The notes beneath the pieces were generated by a model. That model was not told the DNA's origin. It saw nothing but the letters and a program-made list of their open reading frames with translations, and did no database searches. Shown here one piece after another: positions 34,501-43,166 of a stretch of DNA of 64,000 nucleotides. The position numbers were made by a program, and so were the translations under genes. This DNA is from Manis javanica (Eukaryota; Chordata; Mammalia; Pholidota; Manidae), in contig NC_133166.1 of NCBI RefSeq assembly GCF_040802235.1, forward strand, positions 115,148,991-115,212,990. The letters run 5' to 3'. Within the stretch, counting starts at the first letter, position 1. Every line of letters begins with the position of its first letter.

Positions 34501-37500
34501 TTTTTTCTTTGCATTTTTTAAAATAAAGTATCATTGAAATACAATCTTATTAAGGTTTCACATGAGTAACATTGTGGTTTCAACATTCACCCATATTATC
34601 AAGTCCTCACCCCCACACCCTCGCCCCACCCCATTGCACTCACTGTCTCATCAGCTTAGTAAGATGCTATAGAGTCATTACTTGTCTTCTCCGTGCTGTA
34701 CTGTCTTCCCTGTGACCTACCTATACTGTGAGTGTTAATTATAGTGCCCCTTAACCCCCTTCTCCCTCCCTAAACCCTCCCCTTCAGTAACCACTAGCCC
34801 CTTCTCGGAGTTTGTGAGTCTGCTGCTATTTTGTTCCTTCAAAACCACTGTGTTGTGGTTTATAATGTGATATACAATCATAAGATTGTATATCAATGAT
34901 ACTTTAAATAAAAAAAAATCAAGGAAGCCTGTGAGTTCTGGGAAAGTATAAAGAGGAGTCACCAGTTCCCAGGACCAGGACCCAGAGCCTGCCCTCCAAG
35001 TGCAGGGAACACACACCACTGGAAGAGGAGATGGTATTAGGTGTGCGTCAACAGGGCATTAGAAAACTAAATCGCTAGGAGAAAAAGCAATTCTCCTGGA
35101 TAACAGGCAGGACAAAGCTTCAGGTGTTAATGGGTTTTCATCTCTTTAAACATTTGCTAACATCCTCGTTAACAAAGATAAAGCAGGCCTCAGTTCCCCA
35201 GACCTTGCAGGCCAGACTCTAAACAAAAGAACACTTTTTTGGGCTTTTATTGATTTATTTTTATAATGATTCTGCTCTTTTGACTAGACGTCCTAGTTTT
35301 CTATTCTCTGTGGCAATATCAAGTTTCTTGTTAAAAATAAATCTGCCTCGATTCCATGAAATGATGTGTTGATTTGCTGAAAATAATGCTGGAGAATGTC
35401 TGGGGTTGTAGATGAAATAGGACTGGCCATGTTGGGGCTGGGTGGTCAGATGTGGGGGTTCGAGACATTAGTTTTTCTATGTTGGAATATGTTTGAAACC
35501 TTCTGTGATAGATTGAAACCTTAAAAATAGCTAAATTTACCTAAGGAAAAAAAATGAGTCAATTCAAATCAAAATACCAAGTAACTAACAGAACAAGTAG
35601 TACTCAGATAAAGCAGAAGTCAGTAAGGCAGCATGTGACTCATGACCAAGGAAGAAACAATTCTCTGGTGAAAAATGAAACTCCAGGACCAGGAGTTGCT
35701 GCATGAGGAGTTGCAGCAAAAGTCACAGCCTTTTCAGTTTAGATAAAAATCTTCAATTCCACATCTTCAGCTTCTCCAGGAAGCTTTGTCCCACCACCCA
35801 TGCCCCTCGGGCTGGGTCAGGTGCTTGTTCTGATCCCCAAGGGCCTGCTGCAGGCTCCTACAAGGATTACCTCACTGCACAGTAACCAGAGTTCTCAGCG
35901 GCTTCACCAGGCTGTGAGCTCTTAACAGGCCGCAGAAAGTGTCAAAAAATGTTTCTAAGCTGAATAAAATAAAAGAAGGGGAAAAGACCCTACTGAAAAG
36001 GAATCACATGTGATTCATGTGATTCCAAGAGCTTCCTGCCCTGCCTCTGGGGCCTTGGGTTCTCTCCAGTCTAAGCCCCGCCCAGATAGACACTTACCCG
36101 GTCAGAGTCCTGGGGGCCCCCGTGAGATGTTCCGTCAGGGTTAAAGTGGTCCCCACAGCTAAGAAGAAAAGGGAGCAGGTGGGTAGTGACACAGCAGCTC
36201 CCAGACCAGGTGATGCCTCCACTTACTTTAACTCTTTTAACTCCATTCATTCACTCACTCATTCATTCAACAAGCAAGCCCACTCTGTGCCAGGCTTTGG
36301 ATTGAGGGCACTAGGAAGAATCAGATGTAGGTCTGTCACTCAGTAAGCCTCCAGGAGAGACACAGGTGCATAAAACTTAGTGCCTCACAGCATGACAAAC
36401 CCTGACACAGGGACCTGCCCATCCCATGCCAAGGAGCCACCTTCCATATCAGAGGCATTAAGGAGGCTGGATGAAGAGCGTCAATGTCAGATTTGGGTTC
36501 AGGCTCCCACTCTACCATTTATCTGCTCTGGGGCCTTTGACAAGTCATTTAACCTCTGAGCCTCAGCATCCTCATCTGTAGACAGGGCCTGTGTGTACAT
36601 GCCTCACAGGACGTTTATGAAGACCAAGTGTGTGTAAAGGGCTGAACACAGCCCCCTGCACACAGTGGGTGCACTACTGGGGGATGAGGATGCTACAACG
36701 GAGGCTACAGACAACTTACCTGCTGCAGTTCTTTGTCAGGTCCCCAAACTGATGGACATGGAGCCCGTGTGGCCCAGGCTCCAGGCCGTCAATGGTCCCC
36801 TCAATGAGGCAGCGCTCAGGGGTCAGCTGTAGGAAGCGCACCACCCCTTGCACAGCACCAGGCCCCTCCAGAATGGCCACTGCTGCCCCCAGATTCCCTG
36901 CAAGGTATCAGACACCCATGCTGGCTAACCACCTCACCCAGATCCACCCCTTCATCTGCTGGGGAAGAGTATGGAGAGAACCCCACAGACTTTTGCATCT
37001 CCCCCAAAGCCACTCCAGCCCAAAGCTGCCAAGTTCCTATGGTTAGATTTGCACCAGCCCCAGACCACCCCCTCCCAGAGAGGCTAAGGCCAGGGCCATA
37101 ATGATTACTCACCCAACAGGCCACTGCCCATGCCCTTGAGCACCGCCTGCCGCCCTGTGCTTTCTAAAAGGGCCTGCACGTCCTGGCTGGGGAGGGTGGT
37201 CTCCACCAGGACCATCTGGTTCTCCAGCTGCACCTCCACACTCTGGACACCTGGGAGGAGAGAAGGGGCAGAGGGCAGGTACCCCTGTTCTGGGAGCAGG
37301 GAAGAAAGGAAGAGACAGTGATTCCTCATCTTCACCAACCTTCCCATGGCTGGAGGCAAGCTCAGAAGCTGCCTTCCAGCTGTTTAAGGCCCTCAACTCT
37401 TCGAGTCTGTTTCTTTATAAATAAAGTGGGGATTAATACCACCTTGCCCCCAGATTATTGTTAAGTCCTTATTATGTGCCAGGCATTATTTATAACTTTA

Positions 37501-40500
37501 GACAAAATTATTTTTTAAATGTTTTTATAAAAGCGGGAAATCAATAGCTCATTACCCGTGATAGCTGAAAGGTGAAAACAACCCAAATGCCCATCAACTG
37601 GTTAAGTCTGTAAACAAAATGTGTACCCATGCCATGAAATATTATTTAGCCATAAAAAGGAAGATGTGGTACATATACACAGTGGAATATTATTCAGCCA
37701 TAAGAAGAAAACAAATCCTACCATTTGCAACAACATGGATGGAGCTAGAGGGTATTATGCTCAGTGAAATAAGTCAGGTGGAGAAAGACAAGTACCAAAT
37801 GATTTCACTCATCTGTGGAGTATAAGAACAAAGAAAAACTGAAGGAAGAAACAGCAGCAGAATCACAGAACCCAAGAATGGACTAACAGTTACCAAAGGG
37901 AAAGGGACTGGGGAGGAGGGGTGGGAAGGGAGGGATAAGGGCGGGGAAAAAGAAAGGGGGCCTTACGATTAGCATGTATAACGTGGGGGGCACAGGGAGG
38001 GCTGTGCAACACAGAGAAGACAAGTAGTGAGTCTACAGCATCTTACTACGCTGATGACAGTGACTGTAATGGGGATTGTGGGGGGGACTTGGTGAAGGAG
38101 GGAGCCTAGTAAACATAATGTTCTGCATGTAATTGTAGATTAATGATAACAAAATAACAACAACAAAAAAAGGAATGAAGAACTGATACATGCTACAACA
38201 GAAAATATTATGTTACATGAAAACCAGTCACAAAATGCCATTATGGATGCCAGGTCCAGAATAGGGAAATCTATAGACAGAGAGTAGACAGCGGCGGGCG
38301 GCGAGCAGGAGGATCACAGCTAAAGGGTGCAATTTCTTCATGGGTGATGAAGCATAACATTGGCCGTGGTGATGGTTGCACAACTCTAAAGATACTAAAA
38401 ATCACTGGACCGTATACTTTAAATGGGTAAATTTTATGACATATGAATTATATCTCAGTCATGCCGTTACACACATGAAAAGGAGATGCTGTCACCATCA
38501 CCATGAGAGCTCACATTTACCAAACACGCACTGTGAGCTTTCTTGTCCATTGCCTGCGTTAACTCACTCGATACTCAGGTAACTCTGAGGCAGGTACGGT
38601 TATTCCTGTATCACAGATGAGAAAACTGAGGCACGGAGAAAGTAAGAACTTTGCTCAAAGTCACACCATAGTACTTTGTGGAACTGGAACCGATCCCAGG
38701 CAGCCTAGCTCCAGCCCGAGCACTTAACCCAGATACTCTGCTCGCCCTGAGAAGCAGCCCCCACCCACCAGGCAGGGAAGGGTCCTCCTCGTCTGTCCTC
38801 GTGGGGTAGCTCCTGCTTCCCTTGTGTAACACACTGCACTGATTACAATCCTCTGTGAGGGCAGGAGTCATGTGGTCGGTAAGGGTCAGGTTCAAAAGTC
38901 AGAGTATCTCAATCACCCTCCAAATTCCTGAAGCCACCTGGTGTGTACACAGCCTGCAGGCTAACTGTAACACACTCAGCTTTGAGGGCCATGGAGCCAT
39001 CCCAAAGGAGGAAGAAAAGGGGCCTCTCTTTCATTCACATATGTGGGGCTCCCAGGCCTTTTAAGAGAACTTGAGAATCCTCAGCATGGGGCTGGGTTGG
39101 GGACTATAATGCTGCTCTCACCCGCAGGGCTTATGCCATTCTGCTTTGATCTTAGGGTTTGTTGCTCTGCGGGGAAACAGTCTGGAAGGCACAGGTTAGG
39201 AGGCATAAATAAGGCATTTCACTCCACGCTGAGCTACTGCTCCATGAGCTTAAGGCTATACTAACTCTTGGCATGCCCTTCATCCTTGGATTCCCCACTC
39301 CGTGTTCTTTCAACAAATGTATGCTCAGATTCCTTCCAGCTCAAAGGAGGCAAAACTGGGAAATGCTACTGGGAGGCGGTACCACCTGACAGACAGGAAT
39401 CTGAGCCTGTGTTTGGTTACAAAGGTCTCATTGGCTTGCTTCTTGAGGTCCCCTGGGGCATCAGTGACACTACTAGGGGAGGGACAGGATTTTCAAGAGA
39501 TCAGACAGACACATGCATCCTCCCCTGCAAGTACAGGGCAATTCTGTGAGATGAAACCCCTCCAAATTTTCAAACTGGCCCTCACATCACACAACAGCTC
39601 ATCCTGGGCCACCCAGCAGCCTATGAAGTCTCCGAGCTCCAGGTCCACCCTGGAGATACCTCTGGATGCAGTGGCTACAAGGGGGTGTCAGGAGGACAGC
39701 GGAGAACTCTTGAAGCCTGAGCTTTCAGGATATGCCAAGAGCTTTACACACATCACAGTGGTGATTCCGTCCTCATCTGGCAGGTGAGGAAATTAAGTTA
39801 GAGGCGACACAACTGGCTTGAGATCATAAAGCTCAGAAGGCAGCCTATCCAATCCAAGCTGATGCGTGGTCCCCTGCCCCACAGGAAGCAGGGTTAGTTT
39901 TCTAAGGCTCCCAGGGCTCAGGTAAGCACACAATGCAAGAGGTTTTGTTCCTTCCCTCACCTATTCACTCACTGAACAAATGTACACTAAGCACCTACCA
40001 CATGCCACGTTCCAGGCAGTGGGGATACATTAGGGAACAAGTCAGGTGATGTCTCTACCCCACGAAGTTGCATGTGCCCCAGTGTCAGGATATGGATATG
40101 AAACATGCACAGATGAGAGTAAAAGGCGTGATCAATGAAATCAGCGTTAGGGAACAACAGGGGGTGAGCCACTTAGGCTGGCTGAGGAAGATCTCTGAGC
40201 CTTTAAGCAAACGTGTGCCTGCAGTAAGGGAAGAGCATTCCAGTAAAGGAACAGCATGAGCAAAGACTGAGGCAGGAATAGTATCGAAGTTCTAAGAAGA
40301 GAAAGGCGGTCAAGGTGGCTGGAGCTGGGAGTAAAGAGAATATTAAGATAGGAAGTTGTAAGTGGAAACCAATCAAGCGAAGCCCAACAGGAAACAATCT
40401 GGATTTTAATGTCAATGCAATGGGAAGCCATTGGGAAAGACCACAGTGTACGGTGGTTGAAAGTGTGAGCTCTGGAGTAGATATCCTGAGTATGCTACAT

Positions 40501-42926
40501 ACTAGCTCTGTGGCCTTAGACAAGTTACTCAACCTCTCTGTTAAGTTTCTATTCAGTTACTTCATCTCCACGCAGAACGAATATTACCATCTCCTTCAGA
40601 GAATCATTGAAGGTCTAAGTAAGTTACACACAGAACTTAGAACAGTGCCTGGCTCATGGAAAGCCCTTAAACATGACTTCTAGAGGATTTTTAAGCAGGG
40701 CAGGGACACCATCTGAGGAATAATTTTAAAAATCACTCCAGCTTTTGCATAAGGAAAAGCTATTAAAGGGGACAATAAAAGGAACCAAAAGATGAGGTTA
40801 TTGTATGGGTCAAGGAGAGGTGAGGTGGCATGAATGGGTTTGTGGGCCAAAGTATGGAAAATTGAAGCTGAATTTTGAGTATGTATTAGACATACAGCCA
40901 GTAAGACTTCCTGAAGGATTGGCATCAGTGCAGCTAGCTTCCTGCTCTGGGATCTCCTAAGAGGAGCTGATTCTCTGCTCCTGAAGTGGGAGGGCCCCAG
41001 TGAGGAGCTCCTTATAACTACATACTTCCTGAACTCTGGACCTGAATCTGAACCAGGAGGAACACTGGCTCCCCAGCTGAGCAGCAGTTCTGCTCAGCTG
41101 CTGTGGAGTATGACCAGGACAGCCCTTGTTTAGCTCAAAGCCCAGTGAGGGAGGAAAGTTAAGGCCTCAGGGATCTGGGGTGTGTGATAAGGGTTTAAAG
41201 AAGTTAACCTTGGGCCAGGAGCCCCTCCCATTTATCCGTGGGAGGAGAACAGAACCATCTTCCCCAAATCCCAGGTCCCCTGGAGAGGGCAAATCAATCA
41301 CTCTCTCTGCGTTCTGGAAAACTACAACGTCCCTGCCCAGCTCATGAGAAAGCCAAGTTGATTCGAGTTACCCAGACCAGAAAATGTCAACTAGAAGTCT
41401 TTTTCTGTTGCATAAGAAACCTGCTGAGGGCTAGAAACTGCCCTGTGTGCAACAGAAAGTCCAGCTGTCTGCTCACCCAACAAGTTTTACAGGAAGTACA
41501 AAGATGGACATTCTTAGAAGGCTTTGCTTGGTCAAAACACGCCACTCTCTGTGTAATGGCTCAATCGTCTCAGACCCTTATCCGCCATCCCAAAACACAT
41601 AGTGTGTCCCCTCATGCCTCTGCCCAACCATATTTCGGCCTGCAACCTCTTCCTCTCATGACTTGTAGGATTTAGTGGTTTCTTACTACATGCCAAAGAC
41701 TTTTCTAAAGTGCTTTATATGTACTAAGTGCCTTATATGTACTAACTTACTCCTTACCACAACACTCTGGAGAAGCTTCTATTATCATGTCCACTAAACA
41801 CTGAAGAAACAGAGGCATCTGAAGTAACATACATGAAGTCTCAGTGCCATTCTGTGGCACAAAGGGGATTTGCCAACCCTAACAGTCTGACTCTAGAGCA
41901 TATCCCCCTGCCCAATACAGGGCCAAGTGCCATCACTGGTGCCAGCTTCAGAATGCATCTCATCTCCTCTCAGAACTGCTCTTTACAAGTAATGCTTGTG
42001 TGCAGAGGGCATGGGCTGTGCCTGAGAACCTTTCTCCTTAAAAGGCCCCAAAGACTGGATGAACATTTACCAGAATCAAAGGAAGGCAGTTCCCAGTGCC
42101 GTGCTGGTGGCTCTGCCTTCTCAGACCTTTCCAATTGTGTTAGGGCACCTCCAGACTAGTTATCTGGCTTTTAAGAACCAGTCACCTAGGATGGAACCTG
42201 GCCAGGGCTGCTGTTTGCTTTCTCAAGATTATGCTGTTTCCCAATCACGAAATGACTGTTTTCCAGGGAACTCCCTCTGTAGGTGGGACTGTGCTCAGCC
42301 TTGCTCCTCAGGGCACCAGAGGTTTAAGACAGAGCCAGTAGAGACTCTAGCAGGGCTGGCTTGAGGCCTGTATTCTAGACTCTGCCTCTGGGTCTCTGTG
42401 TGACTCAGAACATTCCTTCCTATCTCCGGGTCTCGATTTCTGCACCTGTAAAATGGGAGTAGGGTTGATCTAAGACACTTGCCAGTCCCTCCCAGAGGCG
42501 TCCGGACTGTCTGCAGGAGTTGATCTGCCTCTTACCTGCCACCCCTTGCAGGGACTTGTGCACCGCGTCCACGCAGTTCTGACAGGTCATCTGCACCACA
42601 AACTCCAGCTGCAAGGGCGACAGGGACGCGCCAGTGAGAGTTGGGGACCTTCCCAAGGACCTAGAGAAACGCCCCACGTGACCCCTCCATAAGCGCCTTC
42701 ATTATCACTCAGGCTTATTCCAACACCAGCCCCCACAACATCAACGCCAAGGGCCCAGCCACACTCGCACCCAGTTTCACCCCGGAGCCCTAGGCCCCGC
42801 CCCAGGCGCCCGCTCTGACCCCCATTCCCGAGTTGACGTTCACCCTAGAAGCCGAGGCTCTCTGCCCCGCCAGGCTGCGACCCTCACCGTGCAGGTGGTC
42901 CCGCGGTTCCCCGAGTCCGAGGCCAT
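31509..42926 (-). CDS. CCS: CCS (copper chaperone for superoxide dismutase), eight coding exons, 272 aa
   Basis: Exons on the minus strand: 42926-42888, 42608-42536, 37250-37113, 36897-36720, 36158-36098, 32016-31939, 31867-31764 and 31656-31509. All are GT-AG and the frame is kept (819 nt). CCS delivers Cu(I) to SOD1 and forms its disulphide in cytosol and mitochondrial intermembrane space. Domain I has the Atx1-like MTCQNC motif (Cys22, Cys25). Domain II is SOD-like ([23 protein letters not shown]) with Asp in VIDEGEDDL where SOD1 has its fourth copper His. Domain III carries the Cys244-Ser-Cys246 motif needed for copper transfer. Human CCS is 274 aa, so this is complete. Oddities: Val223 where human has Glu, beside the exon 7/8 junction, and two overlapping GTGAG donors 5 nt apart there. 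The ATG at 42926-42924 follows the divergent promoter shared with CCDC87. Confidence 0.96.
32532..32564. repeat. 13-bp inverted repeat (hairpin) in CCS intron 5
   Basis: The arms 32532-32544 and 32552-32564 are perfect complements (TTTTATTACCTTC and its reverse) with a 7-nt loop. The left arm is itself preceded by a direct copy of TTTTATTACC. Confidence 0.85.
33790..34175 (+). mobile_element. MaLR/ERVL-type LTR fragment in CCS intron 5
   Basis: 'GGCTGCAGCCCCAGCCAACA', 'CCTGACTGCCCCCTGGGAGA', 'GACCCTGGGCCAGAGCCCCC' and 'GCAGCAATAGATAACTGATA' in order. It is the 3' half of an old LTR type; the exact family is not assigned. Confidence 0.5.
34394..34913 (+). mobile_element. Young-type L1 3' end with intact target-site duplication (interrupted)
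   Basis: A 5'-truncated L1 3' UTR, sense, ending 'CAATCATAAGATTGTATATC', 'AATGATACTTTAAAT' and an A-run. It is flanked by a direct repeat ending TCAAGGAAGCCTG (34376-34393 and 34914-34931, the first bases merging with A-runs). It is split by a second L1 at 34498-34841. Lies in CCS intron 5. Confidence 0.85.
34498..34841 (-). mobile_element. Second L1 3' end inserted antisense into the first
   Basis: The T-run at the left end and the reversed 3' UTR show antisense insertion. The 15-bp direct repeat AAACCACTGTGTTGT is perfect at 34483-34497 and 34842-34856, interrupting the older L1. It is the same 3' UTR type as 21988-22120. Confidence 0.88.
36001..36016. repeat. 16-bp perfect palindrome near CCS exon 5
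   Basis: GAATCACATGTGATTC is its own reverse complement, followed by a partial direct copy, ATGTGATTCC. It sits 82 bp past the exon 5 donor within intron 5. Confidence 0.8.
36240..36330 (-). repeat. L2 3'-end fragment, antisense
   Basis: 'TTCATTCACTCACTCATTC', 'ATTCAACAAGCAAGCCCACT' and 'CTGTGCCAGGCTTTGGATTG' match the antisense L2 end. In CCS intron 4. Confidence 0.5.
36465..36690 (+). repeat. MIR SINE, sense
   Basis: 'GATTTGGGTTCAGGCTCCCA', 'CAAGTCATTTAACCTCTGAG', 'CCTCAGCATCCTCATCTGTA' and 'GTGTAAAGGGCTGAACACAG' give the MIR order. Lies in CCS intron 4, directly beside exon 4. Confidence 0.7.
37510..38470 (+). mobile_element. Old L1 fragment split by a younger L1
   Basis: The host pieces (about 37510-37662 and 38176-38470) join as an old L1 order: TATTTAGCCATAAAAAGG meets AATGAAGAACTGATACATG, then 'GTGATGGTTGCACAACTC' and 'ATGAATTATATCTCAGTCA'. 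In CCS intron 2. Confidence 0.75.
37663..38166 (+). mobile_element. Younger L1 3' part inserted in the old L1
   Basis: It starts within the ORF2 end (a frame reading [31 protein letters not shown]) and ends 'TAATGATAACAAAATAACAA' plus an A-run. The flanking direct repeat AAAAAGGAA lies at 37654-37662 and 38167-38175. Non-functional. Confidence 0.75.
38480..38735 (-). repeat. MIR SINE, antisense
   Basis: 'GTTAACTCACTCGATACTCA', 'CACAGATGAGAAAACTGAGG', 'TTTGCTCAAAGTCACACC' and 'GAACCGATCCCAGGCAGC'. In CCS intron 2. Confidence 0.75.
39720..39865 (-). repeat. MIR SINE, antisense
   Basis: 'GCCAAGAGCTTTACACACAT', 'GCAGGTGAGGAAATTAAGTT' and 'GCTTGAGATCATAAAGCTCA' are in antisense MIR order. In CCS intron 2. 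Confidence 0.55.
39955..40930 (-). repeat. L2 fragment, antisense, interrupted by a MIR
   Basis: Antisense L2 text ('CACTAAGCACCTACCACATG', 'CATTCCAGTAAAGGAACAGC', 'GAGCAAAGACTGAGGCAGGA', 'AATGGGAAGCCATTGGG') runs to about 40450. A sense MIR follows at about 40450-40675 ('GTGAGCTCTGGAGTAGATAT', 'ACAAGTTACTCAACCTCTCT', 'AACAGTGCCTGGCTCATGG'). L2 then resumes ('TTTTAAGCAGGGCAGGGACA', 'AAAATCACTCCAGCTTTTGC'). Confidence 0.65.
41074..41100. repeat. 10-bp inverted repeat in CCS intron 2
   Basis: The arms CAGCTGAGCA (41074-41083) and TGCTCAGCTG (41091-41100) are perfect complements, with the 7-nt loop GCAGTTC. Confidence 0.85.
41680..41900 (-). repeat. MIR SINE, antisense
   Basis: 'CTACATGCCAAAGACTTTTC', 'TAAAGTGCTTTATATGTACT', 'CCACTAAACACTGAAGAAAC' and later 'GTGGCACAAAGGGGATTTGC' follow antisense MIR, with a small internal duplication of the TATATGTACTAA segment. 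Confidence 0.6.
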
Positions 42927-43166
42927 CCTGAACCCGGTCACCCGCGAATGACCTGAACAGCTACGCGCAAACCCTGAGTAGAGCCGCGGGGCTGCAGAGC
43001 CTCGGAAGCCACTCCTCGTCCGCCCCTTGGTGCGCGCGCACGAAAGGCCCCTCCCCTGCGTCCAACCGGGGACGACCCCGGCCGCGCAGGCGCACTCGGG
43101 CCGCCGGCCCCTGGTTGCCGTAGTAACTGCTCTGCTGTCCCAGCGGCTGGCACCACCAGCACCGAG
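42927..43166. promoter_or_regulatory. Divergent CCS/CCDC87 promoter
   Basis: Only 240 bp separate the CCS start codon (42926, minus) from the CCDC87 start codon (43167, plus). The interval is CpG-dense, lacks a TATA box and must hold both 5' UTRs and transcription starts. The CpG enrichment extends from about 42750 into the CCDC87 coding region to about 43700. Confidence 0.75.
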
